Shown here: piece by piece, positions 11,342-24,174 of the stretch
How positions within the stretch are numbered: the stretch's first letter is position 1
Layout: each line of letters begins with the position of its first letter
Assembly (NCBI RefSeq): GCF_024139115.2
Contig: NC_085139.1
Coordinates: 139,940,097 to 140,004,096 of the forward strand
Length of the DNA: 64,000 nt
Direction of reading: 5' to 3'
Origin: Armigeres subalbatus
Lineage: Eukaryota > Arthropoda > Insecta > Diptera > Culicidae
Notes under the pieces: generated by a model
Databases searched by the model: none
The model's input: only the letters and a program-made list of their open reading frames with translations
What the model was told of the DNA's origin: nothing
Made by a program: the position numbers and the translations under genes

Positions 11342-11812
11342 TCGGCTGCGGATATTGCCTTATATTAGCAAACCTATTCCTAGAATTTATTGAATTCACG
11401 TTCTATAGATATAAGTATAAATTCATTCGCATGTGCATGGTTACCTTTGATACCAAATAAACTGCTACACTGAGTAACTGATGCTAAACAGCTCTTTAGT
11501 CGAACTGTATGCTACCGTAGACGATTAGCTATTTAGAGTTGTTTTATTTGAATTTCAGCCAATTTATGAAGAACTTCAAATTTGAGCGCTGGATTACAAA
11601 TTGTTGTTTTTAGTTTGAACAATAGCCCAATCGAAGTGTATCTTACTTGCTCTACATATATGTATTCATCAAATCTAGGACATCTACATTTCTAATCAGT
11701 CGTCCGTCTTGGACCGCTGTTGACCATCACGCTAGTCGGCCACAGTTAAGGCAGAACGAGGAGTCTCTGACATCCTCCCGTAAACCTTGGTATGGGTTCA
11801 TACCATCTGGAA

Positions 11813-13266
11813 CTATGCAGGTTTACTCTCCTCTAACACGTCGAGAATGGCCAGCTTGATCGCCGGTCGCCGTAGAACTCCTGACGCTGTTCGTACTATT
11901 GCTTGGCAGTACTCTACCGTCCCGTCCTGGAATAGTTTGTTCAAACGTCCACGTATCCACTGATTTCTTGACGTTCCACCAATCAGCAGAACCAGGTCTC
12001 CAACGTTCAACTCTCGAACTTCCTCAAACCATTTGGTTCGACGGGCATAACCGGTGAATACTCTTTCACCCATCTACGCCAGAATTCGCTGCAAATCCAT
12101 TGTGCTAGTTTCCAACTACTGCGAAGGGAAGCTCTTTGAAGTACTGGTTCGGAAGAGATAATCTTTAGGCCGCCTGAGTTTCCCAGTAAAAATGATTTGG
12201 TAAGCGATTCTTGGTCGGCTGACTCTAGAGGTATATATGTGAATGGCTCAGAGTTTATGATGAACTCTGCCTGTCAATATAGTCTCAAGTGTCTCCATCA
12301 TCTGCTCTTTAGGAGAGTCTGTTACGGCGCCAATTGCCACTTCTACCGACCGCAAAGACGCTCCCAGGCGCCTCCATGTGTGGCGCCGCGGGAATGAAAA
12401 GCCATTTGGTTTGAGCACTCGTGAAGGTAGACGCCAAGGCTTTGTTGGTCTGTCGTTGCAACTCTTTAGCTCCTTGAAAACATGTCCCATTATCGCTATA
12501 GACTTCAGGGAGGACTGCCTTGCAACAAACCGCCGTACCGCCATGATGCGACTCGGTTGATAAGTTGTGCATGCTCAATGTGCACTGCACGAATAGTAAG
12601 GCATGTGAATAGCCACCCAGCATTTCATCAGACTTCTTCCAACCTTGACGAGAATTGCCGAAATAGTCCCACGGCGTAGTAAACGGCTTAACAAATGGTT
12701 GCAGACGGGCTGAGCGGAGTGGAACTGCTTTCGCACACGGAACATCATACATTCTTTAGATACTTTCTCTACGACAGCCCTCAGCTTAGCAATTTCAAAT
12801 CGTTGGCGTATTTCGTTTACTATTTACGTTTCTTTATTGGCATGGCGAAAACGACGATGGTACCAGTTCACGATAAGCTTGGTGATGGGATGCTCGATGT
12901 AGAATCGCAGGATACTTTGTTCATCCACGGCGTATGCTGCTGCGCGATACGGCTACGCATCGAAGAACTCCGCAGGCGCGACAAATGGCCCAATTTATAT
13001 ATAGGACTTGATTTTGAAACGCATGGATGTCGTGATTCCGGTAAGCCCTGACTCGGCAATAGAACTGAAATTTCGTCAGGGTAGGATTCGGCTTGCACAA
13101 TTTTCCACAACGTCTCCTCCGCTCGCTTCAGTTCACCCTGGTTCAGGACGCCTAACTTAATTGGTAGATTTTGACGCTTGCTTTGCAGATTTTCAAGGTA
13201 ACGTTGGACATAGGCAACCGAATTTAGAATTCTCTCCCATTTGCTGAATCTAGCTACGTCAATCAC
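11813..13266 (-). pseudogene. BEL integrase and DUF5641-like C-terminus, broken
   Basis: The piece at 12,868-13,266 (RFSKWERILNSVAYVQRYLENL and GVLNQGELKRAEETLWKIVQ) is the segment that precedes the integrase zinc-binding domain in BEL pol. The catalytic core follows with DYFG, EVYSDNGTCFQGAKEL (second catalytic Asp) and PHM-A near the final Glu (12,248-12,752). The C-terminal piece at 11,813-12,073 contains VGDLVLLIGGTSRNQWIRGR, the signature of DUF5641. Integrase would join the DNA copy to the chromosome. The frame is broken several times. Confidence 0.85.
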
Positions 13267-13486
13267 CTGAGTCGTTAGCCAGAGTGTGAACAGGGCGGAG
13301 CTCTTCTTCCGTAGTGTTAATGTGACGACGAACTGGCCACTGATCTTCCCTTTGGTGTAAAAACGTCGGGCCGCAGAACCATATTAGTCGCTTGAAGTCT
13401 GGTCCTTGCCCCCATTTGGTTGCTTTGTCCGCTCGTTAAATTTCGTTGAACCATCGCCAGTCCTGAGGATCACTCAGGTCAAGATC

Positions 13487-14700
13487 TCACCCACTGAAAA
13501 GCCACAAATTTCTGGTACCGCGATGATTTGACAAAATCCACGCAAGTACAGTGGTCGAATCACCACATATATTTGTGGGATATTGAGAGTTCATGGTTTC
13601 AAAACGTTTGAAGATACTGAACTCCAAGAACAGCAGCTTTAATTCGAACTGAGAGTGTCTTGAGTGGAGAACTTTACTTTTGCTCCTAAGTGCTAATTGT
13701 ACGTTACTTCGCAGATTAACGAAAGTACACAACACAACAGTATGCTGATTCACTAGCGTCACAAAAACATGACTCTAGTCGTCCAGAGAGATTTCGAGAT
13801 GAGGAACGAGAAAGCAGCGGGTATCCTGAGCCCACTTAACTGATCGAAGCATTGCACCCACTGTCCATTGTCGGGCTGAGTTTTCATTAATTTTCATCCC
13901 AGCCGGTCCGAGCTCCAGATTCCCTGGATGATGATTTTTCCGTGGATAAGGAAGAACGAAATGAGACCCAGTGGATCGAACAGACTCATAACGACCTGAG
14001 TACTTCACGCTTGGTAGGGACGTAATCTTCCCTCAGGGCTGAGCGCAAGTCACCTCGTAGACCAACGTGTACGTAAAGCAGTCGTCATTTGATTGCCACA
14101 TCATCCCCAGTACAGATCCATGTTTTCCCTCTCCAATGCAAGTTCTTTGTTGGCATCCTTTGATGTTGTACCGATTTCTGTAGTACTTCGGCGGAGTTTG
14201 AGAGGAAATTGAATGTCAAACCCGCCTTTGAGTGGACGAGTTTCACCTGTTTGACGACTTCGATTGCTTCCTTCGCCGTTTGAAACTATCTAAATAGTCA
14301 TCCACGTAATGGTTCTTCGTGATAGCTTTAGTTGCTCTAGGATACACAGCGGAGAACTGCTCAGCGTTGAGATTTTTACAAATTGGGCTGAAAGGTGAAC
14401 ATGTGGAGGCGAACAGCAACGTCCATCACGAATACCTGGATGTCGTCGACTGGTTTATCCGCCAGAAAGACTGAAAGACGATCATGTTCTCTGATCTGTA
14501 CCTGATGGAACATCTCTCGTCGCCACACACGGCAATCGAAATTGGCGGAAAGAACTGAGACACTGGGCAAAGGAATAGCAGATCGGGACCTTTCAGCAAC
14601 CTGAGTTGAATGATACTCCGTTGACGGTAGCTTTGGCATCCCAGATGAGACGGACTTTTGCTTCCTTGGGTGTTGTACTACTCCCAAGGGCAGAAACCAT
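13487..14700 (-). pseudogene. BEL reverse transcriptase, broken
   Basis: The fingers begin with VVQHPRKQK and a frame containing REMFHQVQIREHDR (14,376-14,687). The catalytic loop reads YVDDYLDSF at about 14,290-14,316, the exact form found in BEL/Pao elements. Downstream pieces (13,775-14,008 and 13,487-13,762) correspond to the thumb and RNase H-like region. The core aspartates are present but stops and frameshifts separate the segments. Confidence 0.85.
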
Positions 14701-15155
14701 AATCGGTCACGATCGCATGAGTCCAGCTCAGCCTGAGTTGCTTTGTTGCTTTGCTAGCGCTTGATCTTTCGCAAACTTTCGCTCCAGACTCAAGAGACGT
14801 CGCACGGCCATTGGATAACTATTGGGAAATTCGGGGCAATCCGTTCGCCAAAGAAGTCCTGTTTCGAATCTATCGCTATTCGCCTAGTCGTATCTTCCAG
14901 AATAATTCTTGCCCGTTTATCTTCTTCCGATTCTAGACTTCCCAGTTTATTTGTGATTCCACTATTTTCTAGGGGTAGAAATCTCGAAGTTGTTCGTTCA
15001 ACTACGATCCGAGTCCATAGCTGGTGCGATGGAAATTGATAATTGCGCCACCATTAATGTCGTTGTTGCGCATCCATATACAGTCCAGCCCAGGCGACAT
15101 TTTGCTGATAGGTCGTCTGGTCCTCCTTCGAAGTTTCAGCGGTACGCCGAGCGCG

Positions 15156-15995
15156 TTATCCAAACCTATCAGGAGCTTGGGTAACCGTGTTGTAGCTCTC
15201 CATGGAAGGCCTCTTAGATGTGGGAAATGGTAATTGCCGTAGTTTAGCGACTGACGCAGGGATGCTACTCACTGTCCATGCATTACGAAGAGTGTATCGT
15301 GAATTGCTTTTCCCTGATATTTCCAAACTCTTAGATTTGGATTCGTTGTTTGACGTTGCCGTCCACTGTACCGTTAAAGTGTTGATGGGACCTCCCACTC
15401 CAAGTTGCTTCGCGACGTTATCTTCGTAAGGTGATTTCGACCCCTCGTCAATAAAGGGAAAATGAGACGCAGCTGTTCTTGTTATAAAGTACAACGGCAA
15501 TATTCTGAATAGTGATTGGGACTTTTAGTGGACGATGAAGAGTGGTTGACGGAATGAGATACTGTAGGGAGTGAAGAAGGGTGTGTGTTTTGACGACAAC
15601 CTTCCACTCCACAACCTTGCCATGACTTGCATGGCCACTTCCCATGGCAGTTCAGACATGTCCCGAAAGACCTTTCTTTGGACGACTTCCACCGTTCATC
15701 TATGTAAATCCTTGAATTGAGAGCAATTTATAACTCTATGCCCATCGTTTGACACATACTGCATGCTTTAGCTGTTTTTTGCTATGTGGTTGAAGTTGGT
15801 GGTTTGCCGCCTGAACTTTCGCCTTGCAGATGTGTATGGACACCCGCATTGTCCCTTCCGGTGTTTCTCGTTCTTGAAGGTTTTTCGTACAGGAAGTTCG
15901 AAACTAACTTCACTTGCAGCTGCCACTTGTTTCTCCATGAACATCCGAATGACGCCAGATTGGCAAGATGTTGGCCCTTGAAAGCCCATTCCATT
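15156..15995 (-). pseudogene. BEL zinc knuckle and aspartic protease (DUF1758)
   Basis: The frame at 15,156-15,500 contains FIDEGSKSPYEDNVAKQLGV, which fits the start of a DUF1758 retroviral-type protease whose usual motif is ALIDEGS. It continues through LTVQWT and LEISG, both typical of BEL proteases. Cys/His-containing fragments just upstream (15,530-15,850) are in the place of the gag zinc knuckles. The protease would cleave the Gag-Pol polyprotein. The region is frameshifted. Confidence 0.7.
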
Positions 15996-16030
15996 TCATC
16001 GGGCCCGGTAGCTTATCCACAGCTCCTGCA

Positions 16031-17683
16031 TCAACATTGGTTGGACAAGTGCTCTTTAACTGTGCCGACTGAAGATGATCCAAGAAATTGCAACGCCAGG
16101 CCATATTCTATCACCGTTTCCAGTCTATCTTGTTCGTCCAGGTGTCCGACGTACCTTCTCCAGAAAGTTTTCAGTAGAAGTTCTTGTCGACCAAGCGACG
16201 AAGAGTTTCGATGGCGTGAGGAACACTTTCTGGTAGAGAGTTTGCTGAAAGCGATTCCTTGGCGTGTCCTATAAGACACTGCTGTAAACGAATCAAATTT
16301 TCTGCATTTGTATAGCCACAAGCAGCCGTCGATTGTTCATAGCTGCTAATGAACATTGATCAATCAATAGGGTTCCCATCAAATCAGGAAGCTGCCTACC
16401 GACTACCTGCTCAGCCGCAATTTGTTGCGATTGTAGTACTGCCACTGGTTCACTGGTTTAAATTTTCTCGTCGACCATAAAACGAAGACCGATCTGCGTT
16501 GGATAGACGGACCATTGAATGGTAGATGATCGATGCTAAACCGTTTTCTGAAGAATATGCTGTACGAAAGGCGTTCCAAACCCGATGGCGCTGAACGGCG
16601 TTGTGGAGAAGACAGGAAGTTGGTGAATTCACCTGTATACCTTGCTCTGGGATAGTGTGTGTGTGCAAGATGGTTGCTCCAGACCCGGTGGCATTGAGGC
16701 GCGTTGACGTAACGACTGATACCGTTCTGCACAGGACAGTTGAAGAGTTGTGGAGCCGCCACAGACCGAACACACTTGTTGCTGAGAGAAGGTGTTGCTC
16801 ATTGTTGCTGCATACGACGGATTTACTAAAGGATGAGGCTGTGATTTTGCCACGTACGATGAAATGGCTGAACTACAATTTCAGAGCGAGCATCATGTGT
16901 CACAGGACGTGGTACAAATTTTGGTACAGAATTGACGGTCCATCAGACAAATTCAGTCATTGGCCACTCGATGAATCTGCGATGGGTCCGAACCATATGT
17001 TGAAATTCGGTGCCTGCTACCAGTTCCTTCTTAGTTTTCCCTGCGGATCTTCCATCTACATCGTGGTTCTCTAACCAACTCTCCACTTCTCTTTCGAATC
17101 TGGAACCGATTTTGAACCACCACACTCCGACATTTGCTTAATCAGCTCATTTTTCTTTTCAATCGATTCTCTTCGAATCAGCTGTGTTTCTGCAAGCAAC
17201 GCACGTTGTTCCTCCAACTTTCGTTGACGGAGCTGCCGTTCTTCTTCCATCAGCTGTCTTCTATCTTCAATTTGACGCCTCTCTCCAGCTCACGAGTACG
17301 GAGCTCCTCCTGTTCCCTCAGTTCTTGTTCCTTGTTCTGCTTCTCCTCCTCGATGACTTTTAACTGAGCTTCCATAGCAGCCGCCCTTGCACCAGTTTGA
17401 CTCGCCGGAAAGAGGATTTTCGTCCCTTCCAGAGGCTGATTTCCACACAGCAGTTCTGGTGGACTTATTGTCAGCCGTAGAATTCTTCGTTTTCGGCTTA
17501 CTTCGTTAGTTTTGCGATACAATCCTTACAAACGTACTTACGATCTTTAACCGAATTGTCTTCGCCGCAAGAGATATGCTCCGTTTGATGACATCGGTCA
17601 CAGGACACCATGTTGATGTCGGATGAATCTGATCGGTTACAAACCTTGCATTTCGACCCGGTGGTATCGATTCCGCTTTCCAT
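16031..17683 (-). pseudogene. BEL gag with PHD finger, coiled coil and DUF1759
   Basis: Gag would form the particle that packages the element RNA. It starts at the ATG at 17,683 (MESGIDTTG). The first 60 residues hold a C4HC3 PHD-type zinc finger: CKVC, CDRC, H..C and CKDC. Next come about 100 residues of Glu/Gln/Arg-rich coiled coil (about 17,100-17,400, with EEEKQNKEQELREQEELRTR). Then follows a DUF1759-like capsid region with LIRLQQCLIGHAKESLSAN and SVPHAIETLRRLVDKNFY (16,171-16,356). Several frame changes break it. A PHD finger in gag is, to my knowledge, seen in other mosquito BEL elements; in host proteins this fold reads histone tails. Confidence 0.8.
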
Positions 17684-17709
17684 TGTAGAAATCCAAAATT
17701 CTTAAAGAA

Positions 17710-17993
17710 TGTTCTGTGTTCTATGGGGTTTCAAATCTAATAAGCAAACCTGGTATTTAGATTGGTAAGCTTAAGCCAGAACAAAAAAACATTATTTATG
17801 CTCAATTCATGAATCATCGAATTATACATACAATTTGGTAGACCCTCGTGTTACAAAGTGCAGTAACGATACGGTCGGTAGTAAGTAGTGATAACCCTAT
17901 GTATAGATTAAGTTTAATACATATTCTGTAACTGAAGTGTCTTTGTTTGGGCTACTTACAATTTAGATAATTCACTTCGAGTTCAGTGACTCA
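17710..17993 (-). repeat. 5' LTR of the BEL/Pao element
   Basis: On the minus strand it starts TGAGTCACTGAACTC and ends ACACAGAACA, giving the standard TG...CA ends. It should hold the promoter for the element. The gag start lies only 27 bp downstream of its end. It is flanked outside by ATAAT. Confidence 0.93.
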
Positions 17994-18071
17994 ATAATAA
18001 ATCGATCAAATTAATCATTATTTCATGAACTTTGCTCGGTCCTTATCTGTAACAACCATTTTGATTCATTT

Positions 18072-18600
18072 TTGGTTATTAGTTATACTTCCGCTAACCG
18101 CAAGTACACATCTGATATGGACGCCATAGTTGCACAGCATAGGATTACTGTTCGTCAGTTTTGTTTCTGGATTGCGACACGCATCTCAAAAGGCTACAAA
18201 AACTGCAGAATATGTTTCGCCCCCTCAGTAGCCCATCCTGGTCCTCCCACCGCTGTAACCTCATTCCCCTAAGACCCAAGCCAAGCAAAATCTGGTTCAT
18301 GCACTTGCCAAACGAGAGGTGGAGTCAATGTTGGTCAAACTATTTGACTGGTGTGTCCCCTGCATAAAGTTCATCGAAGCCGTTGCAGTGGACGCTACCA
18401 CCTCCGTCAGCGTCATTCGTTTATTGTGGCTTATTTCCCCATGCTAAAGTGGGGCATTAGATGATTTGAGAAAGGACATCATCAAGCTCACTAGGCGTCA
18501 GGGGCAGTTTATTATCGTAGGAGATCTGAACGCCAAACATTAAGATTTCGTTGAATCGAACCGGCGTATACTGAGCCTGACAGTCCCAACGGTTAAATGT
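18072..18600 (+). pseudogene. LINE ORF1/endonuclease fragment
   Basis: The clearest part, about 18,360-18,545, encodes FIEAVAVDATTS and then DLRKDIIKLTRRQGQFIIVG followed by DLNAKH. The GDLNAKH motif is part of the active site of jockey-type endonucleases. Upstream sequence may be the end of ORF1. Stops interrupt it and no RT follows, so it is an isolated fragment. Confidence 0.6.
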
Positions 18601-18890
18601 CAAATTAAAATTAAACAAAGCTTTTTTAAGCCAACATGTAAACTAGGAACATAACAAATTGCAAAAACCTCGAAAACATATACAATAATAATTGAAAATA
18701 AAATGCTCAAGGAAAATCACTTCATATGTAAATATTTTGTAAAAACAAAATGAGAAAAATAAAAAGTATCTACAAAACCAATTTAAATGTTTGCTCTACT
18801 ATTTAACAATCGGAAAAAAAGTTTTAACACGCTATATAATATTTTGTGATATACAGGATTTTTTCTCCAACATCAAATATAGAAAATATT

Positions 18891-18915
18891 NNNNNNNNNN
18901 NNNNNNNNNNNNNNN
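18891..18915. other. Assembly gap (25 N)
   Basis: A run of 25 undetermined bases. True gap size is unknown. Confidence 1.
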
Positions 18916-19250
18916 TACGTATTGCTAATCAGGCGCCGCAACACCTAATTTGATGTCAACCGTTACAAAAACTTTGCTATGCCAGAGTTTTGAACATCAC
19001 GTTAATTCTCAACATAACAGCGTGATCAAGGCGTTGATTCAAGACTCGCGAAAACCTGCCATTGGTTTAGTTCAATGCCAATAGTCGAACATTTTTTGAA
19101 ATTTGGTTTCTTAATCTGAACAGAATCTTCATAATCATTAGCCAGTTACCTCAGGTCACTTCTGCCCGCTTTTTTTATGCTAAACATTTTACGGCCTATC
19201 AATTAATAGATATGACCTTCCTGGTGGCAGCAGCAGGCATTAAACATTTC
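18916..19250. other. Unassigned sequence between gap and RTE tail
   Basis: No gene or repeat is recognised. It abuts the 3' tail of the RTE element that follows. Confidence 0.35.
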
Positions 19251-19251
19251 A

Positions 19252-22200
19252 TTTCATTTATTTAGTTTACATCCTAAACAGATAACACTAGATCAACAAT
19301 TTGACGCCACAATACACGGTTCGAGGCCGCATCTCTTCATCCTCGGATACACCCCACGCTCGCCAGAGTCGTTTTGCACCTGGTCTGCCCATCTCCCGCT
19401 CCGCTGCGCTCCACGCCGTCTCGTAGCCTGCCGGATCGGAAGCGAACACCATCTTCTGCAGGGTTGCTGTCCGGCATTCTTGCCTTAACATCATCCTGCC
19501 CATCAGCATTACCCTTCCGGCTTTAGCTACCTTCCTGGATAATGGGTTCTCGCCGTAGAGTTGGGCGAGCTCATGGATTTCATTCTTCGCCGCACACACC
19601 GTCTTCTTGCACACCGCCAAAGATGGTCCTAAAGTACACCGTCTCTTGAATACTCTGAGTGCTTGCAAGTCCTCCTCGAACATTGTCCATCCGTTTCATG
19701 TTCGTGAGAGGGACAACTTGATCTTTCTCAGCGTCTTATGCATGGCGGCTTACGAATTTGGTGCAGTGGCGAATCTTTTTTCGACCGCCAGTTTCTTCTG
19801 GGCCCGTAGTAGGCCCGACTTCCACAGATGATGCGCCTTCGTGTTTCGACTAACGTTGTTGTCAGCCGTTAGCAAGGGATCCGAGGTAGACGAATTCCTC
19901 GACCACCTGGAAGGTATCCCCGTCTATCAGTAACACTGCTTCCCCAGGCAGGCCCTGTCGTGCTCGGTTCCGCCCACATAGCATGTATTTTGTCTTTGAC
20001 GCATTCTACCAATCCAACTTTTGTTGACCTTCACGTTTCAGGCGGGTGTACAGTTTAATGCCTTACCTTTACCTGCAAATATTCGGCCGACAATGCTCCA
20101 TGTCATCCATGAAGCAAATAAAATTGTACTTGGATCCTGTTGAAAATCGTACTGTTACCCCGGCTCTCCGCATGACACCTTCTAGCGCAATGTTGAGTAA
20201 CAGGCACGAAAGTCCATCCACCTTGTCTTAGCCCCAGCGCGATTCGAACGAACTGGAGTGTTCGCCCGAAATCTTCACACAGTTTTGCACACCATCCACC
20301 GTTGCTTTGATCAGTCTGGTAAAGCTTCCCAGGAAGCTGTTCTCGTCCATAATTTGCGCACGCGGCTCTACGCCCCGGTCTATACTGTCGTATTATGCCG
20401 CGCCTTGAAATCAACGAACAGATGGTACGTTGGGACCTGGTATTCTGGCATTTTGAAGGATTTGCCGTACAGTAAAGATCTGGTCACGTTGTCGAGCGGC
20501 CAAATCAACGAAGCCGGCCGATAACTTCCCACGAACTTGTTCACTAATGGTGACAAACAACGGAAAGATGATCTGGGATATCACACTTTGTAGAGCGGCG
20601 TGGGATGGTGATCGCTCGAAAGTTCTCACGCACCTCCTGTTTGTCGCCTTTCTTGCTTGTAGATGGGGCCGCCATATAGCCCCTTCCTCCACTCCTCCGG
20701 TAGCTGTTCGGTTTTCCCAGATTCTGACTATCAGTTTGTGTGCAGGCAAGTGGCCCAGCTTTTCCGGGCCCATCTTGATGAGCTCCAGCTCCGATACCAT
20801 CCTTACCACCAGCGGACTTTGTTTGGGTCTTTAGCTGTTGACGATGATAGCATCCTTAACTTCCCTCAAGGTACAGGGGGCTGGGTTGGCTTCCATCGTC
20901 CGCGCTGAACTGGCACCGGTAGTCATCTCCACTCCGCTGCCTATGACTTTTCACTGCCTGGCATACTCTCCAGCGCCATTCAGATGTTCCTCGTAGTGCT
21001 GCTTTCACCTTTTCGATCACCACGTTCGTCCGTCAAGATGCTCCCATCCTTGTCCTCGGCTTTGCATTTCAGCTCGCGGCACGAAGCCCTTTGCAGGATG
21101 CGTTGAACTTCTGATAGAGACTTTGCGTGTATCTTGAGAACGGCACAGCTGTTCCATCCTCCTCGCCTCCCTTCTTCCAGGTGGCGTTTTCTTCTCCTGA
21201 AAGAGGCGGGTCTGCTGTCTCCCGCTTCCGTCTATAACGTTCCACGTTCTGCCGGGTACCTTGCCTTTGCAGCGCGACCGCCCGCGCTGCGTCCTTCTCC
21301 TCCAGAATCTGTCTGCGCTCTTCGTCAGAACCAATCGTTCAAATGGGCGTCGACCCCATTCCATATACCCGACGTTGTTTCTCCGCTGCGTCGTTGATTG
21401 TACTTCTTTGACTGTATTCCAGCAGTCCTCAAGAGGGACCTTCGGGCTCACCCTCTTCGCGAAGCAACGCTGCCTCGAGATGCTGCGCGTATGCCGGTGG
21501 CGACATCAGGTTACTTCAGTCGCTCTAGGTCCCATACCGCTGCGGTCGTCGGTACCGAACATTGTTGATGACCTTGGATAGTTTTTGAGGCGCGGATTTA
21601 ACCATCACCAGATGGTGGGTCCCGATGTAAGCGCCACGATATGTCGTGACGTCGATAATGCTCGGAGAAGTGCCGTCCATCAATCAGAACGTGGTCGATT
21701 TGTGATTCTGTGTCTGCGGGTGGTGATCTCCAGGTGTACCGATATGGGAGGCTGTTAATGTTGGAAGTAGGTGCTGCGAATGGCCATATTCTTGCAGGCG
21801 GCGAAATCAATTGAGTCGTAGGCCGTTTTCGTTCGTCAGCCGGTGAGCGCTTCAGAACGCTTCCCAATAGTCGGTCTAAACTCCTCCTCCTTGGCCAACC
21901 CTGAGCGTTCCAAATCGTCTCTATGATGATTTTGACGTCGTGGCTTAGAGCCGGTTGTTATCTCATATTTCACGTTCCAAAGCTGCGCGTAAGAATGCGT
22001 CCTTATCATCATCAGTGCTTCCGGAGTGTGGGCTATGGACGTTGATTATGCTGTGAAGTTGAAGAACCGGCGCTTTCATCCTCAACCTGCACATTCTTTC
22101 ATTGATCAGTACCACCCGATCACGCGCCAACTTTGCATATCGCCCATCACCTATGAAAGCTGTTTTCCCAAAGCTCGTGTGTGTTGCCACAGCTCTGGTA

Positions 22201-22800
22201 GATGGGTATGATTACCTCTAACAAACTTTCCAACAAACCTCCTGCAGCGCTACGATGACGAATCCACGGTCCTTGCCGGCACATCCGGCGAGGTATGCGT
22301 AATGCTCCCCGATGAAGGATTGAGGAGATTTGCAGTTTCCACGAACCGAGTTTCCAATCGCTAGTCCCTTTTCGTCGCAAAATCTTTGCCGATGGTTCGG
22401 TCCCGTACTCTCTTTGTTGATGATGAATTCGTTGCGTGAGTTTTTTGGCGGCTGGCTTGCGGGGCCTGACACGCAAACCCCTAAATTTCCGGAGGACCAT
22501 TTCGGTATCCTTATTTCCGGTACAGACCATGGTGCACAGTTTCACATATTAAAGTCCCTCGCTGGTACTCGGACGATGATCAACCGCCCCTAACATGGAG
22601 AACAGACGCTGTTGTGAGCCGATCCTGACATGCCAGAGACAGATGCTCAATAAGATTTTTGCACCTCGAAGAAGACAAACCCCCCACTTCCCTGTCAGCA
22701 TACGACCATATGGTTCCCACCGGGGTTGGTTACCGATCTTCCCTAAAGGTTTGCTCGTATGTCCAGCCAACACCACACGGGAGGTAGGGATAGGGAGTTA
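19252..22800 (-). mobile_element. RTE-type (JAM1-like) LINE, decayed
   Basis: A single-ORF LINE of about 3.5 kb on the minus strand: endonuclease (about 22,470-21,600), linker (21,450-21,000), RT (20,810-19,980) and C-terminal part (19,683-19,288). The 3' end carries AAATAAATGAAATG-like tail repeats at 19,247-19,265, typical of RTE elements that end in short tandem repeats. The size fits a nearly full-length RTE. The same 3' end sequence recurs at 5,675-5,744. It differs from the other RTE copies in the window, which end in poly(A) or TAATAAT tails, so at least two RTE families are present. Confidence 0.85.
19288..22545 (-). pseudogene. RTE endonuclease-reverse transcriptase, broken
   Basis: Endonuclease motifs include SIINVHSPHSGSTDDDKDAF (about 21,963-22,190) and YTWRSPPADTESQIDHVLID (21,598-21,867), the region with the catalytic Asp and His of RTE endonucleases. 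RT pieces include RQRDQIFTVRQILQ, and the C-terminal frame begins MFEEDLQALRVFKRR and includes the ELAQLYGENP word that follows the RT in RTE proteins. The catalytic FADD region near 20,100 is interrupted by a stop. Many frameshifts make it non-functional. Confidence 0.8.
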
Positions 22801-24170
22801 CTGAGTAAGAAGGCTAAGGACGCGAGATGGAGTCTATTTTATTCCTTCAGGTACGCTGAAGTACCAATGGTACGCTTTACCCAGCATTTACCGTGCCAAC
22901 CATAGCATATTACATATTTTCAACCAATATTAAACAATTTCATTGAACTATGAAATAACTGTTGCACAAGACAATGTGTTCGTCACGTTAACATACAGTC
23001 ACTTGCACAAATGTAAATACGAGGGATTTTGCAACAACTCGAATTAATGTTGGCACCACTCTTTCAGATTTCAATGAAACTTCTGGACATGCAAATGATA
23101 GAAATTGATGACTAATGAATAAATAAATAAATAAAATGTGAATATGATTAGTGATTAATGATTAAATGTAAAATTCTATGTTAAACGATTTTTGATTAAT
23201 AATTAGGTAAATCATATTTTTTGTATGATTATTCGTGATAGGCCGAATCTTGACAACTCAAAACATCTAGTTCTCGGCTAATTTTCAACTAAAATGCAAG
23301 CGGTGACCAAGTGGAATAGTAGTTCCAGAAAGAAGACGAATAAAATGTTCAGGATGACCCTCCGTTTTAAAGGGGGAAGTTTTGAAATGCTGCATAAGTT
23401 TTTGAGCAAATGTACAGTATTTTAAAAATTTCAACGTCAAAATAGGTGTTTTGATATAAGTAATTAATGGTCAATGTGAATGATTTGATAACAATTTGCC
23501 AGGAAATAGACATAAATTGGACTACGGATGACTACCGATTATGTTCCGAAAATCCGGAGTATCCGGTATAAAAGACCAACATAGAACCACGGAATAAATA
23601 GGTCTTCCGACACCTCAAACTTCACAGAATCTCATGAGTATTCTAGAAAACGTCATAGTTCTTTGGTAGGGTAAAACTGACCACACGCATCACACATTCA
23701 TACATCTGCTCAGTTTGTCGAGCTCCATCCACTTCTAGATTATCTATTGATATCGGTATCAGGAACTATGTCCAAAGACTTGACGATCCCTCCCAGGCCA
23801 TCTGCGAGTTATTGGGGGCTTGCTTAGAAGATGTACAATAGGAGGTTTGACAGTGAGACCTTGTTAAATTACCCTATAAAAAAAGCTGCATGTATCACCA
23901 AATTTAAGCCCTATTCACTTCATTTTCCTGCAAATCTGGGCTCAATCGGGCTCTTCCGCATCCAATTTCCTGTATGCAGAAATAGTAAACAGAGGTGTAT
24001 TTTCCCCATATATTTCAGTTGAAACCCCCATATTAACTTCAAATCAATTGCGCCAGCTTAGCCATTAACCGATCAGGCTGAAATTTTCAGAGGCCAATGA
24101 TTTTTTTACCTAAAGGCAAAATCCTGGAGGGTGCCCCGTGAAATCCAATGACTTTTTTTCTCCCCATACT
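22801..24170. other. Unassigned A+T-rich sequence with (AAAT)n
   Basis: No gene is visible. A short AAATAAATAAATAAAT run lies at about 23,118-23,136 and variants of GATTAATGATTAA follow it. The rest shows no repeat boundaries I could define. Confidence 0.4.
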
Positions 24171-24174
24171 AGGC

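Larger units (their letters stand above)
11057..17993 (-). mobile_element. BEL/Pao LTR retrotransposon, complete but inactive
   Basis: Two direct repeats of about 284 bp bound 6.37 kb of internal sequence read on the minus strand as gag, protease, reverse transcriptase, RNase H/linker, integrase and a C-terminal DUF5641-like domain. This order, the YVDDYLDS active site and the DUF1759/DUF1758-type domains identify BEL/Pao. The element is flanked by a perfect 5-bp direct repeat ATAAT (11,052-11,056 and 17,994-17,998), the usual duplication length for the family, so both ends are original. All coding parts carry frameshifts and stops. The two LTRs differ at roughly 14 places by eye, so the insertion is not recent. 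Confidence 0.95.

Noticed and set aside
15786..17367. Plus-strand frames of 157-162 residues within the BEL element
   Set aside because: They are antisense to gag, which carries the PHD finger, coiled coil and DUF1759 motifs on the minus strand.
20547..21581. Plus-strand frames within the RTE copy
   Set aside because: They are antisense shadows of the RTE endonuclease-RT; the minus strand carries the recognisable motifs.
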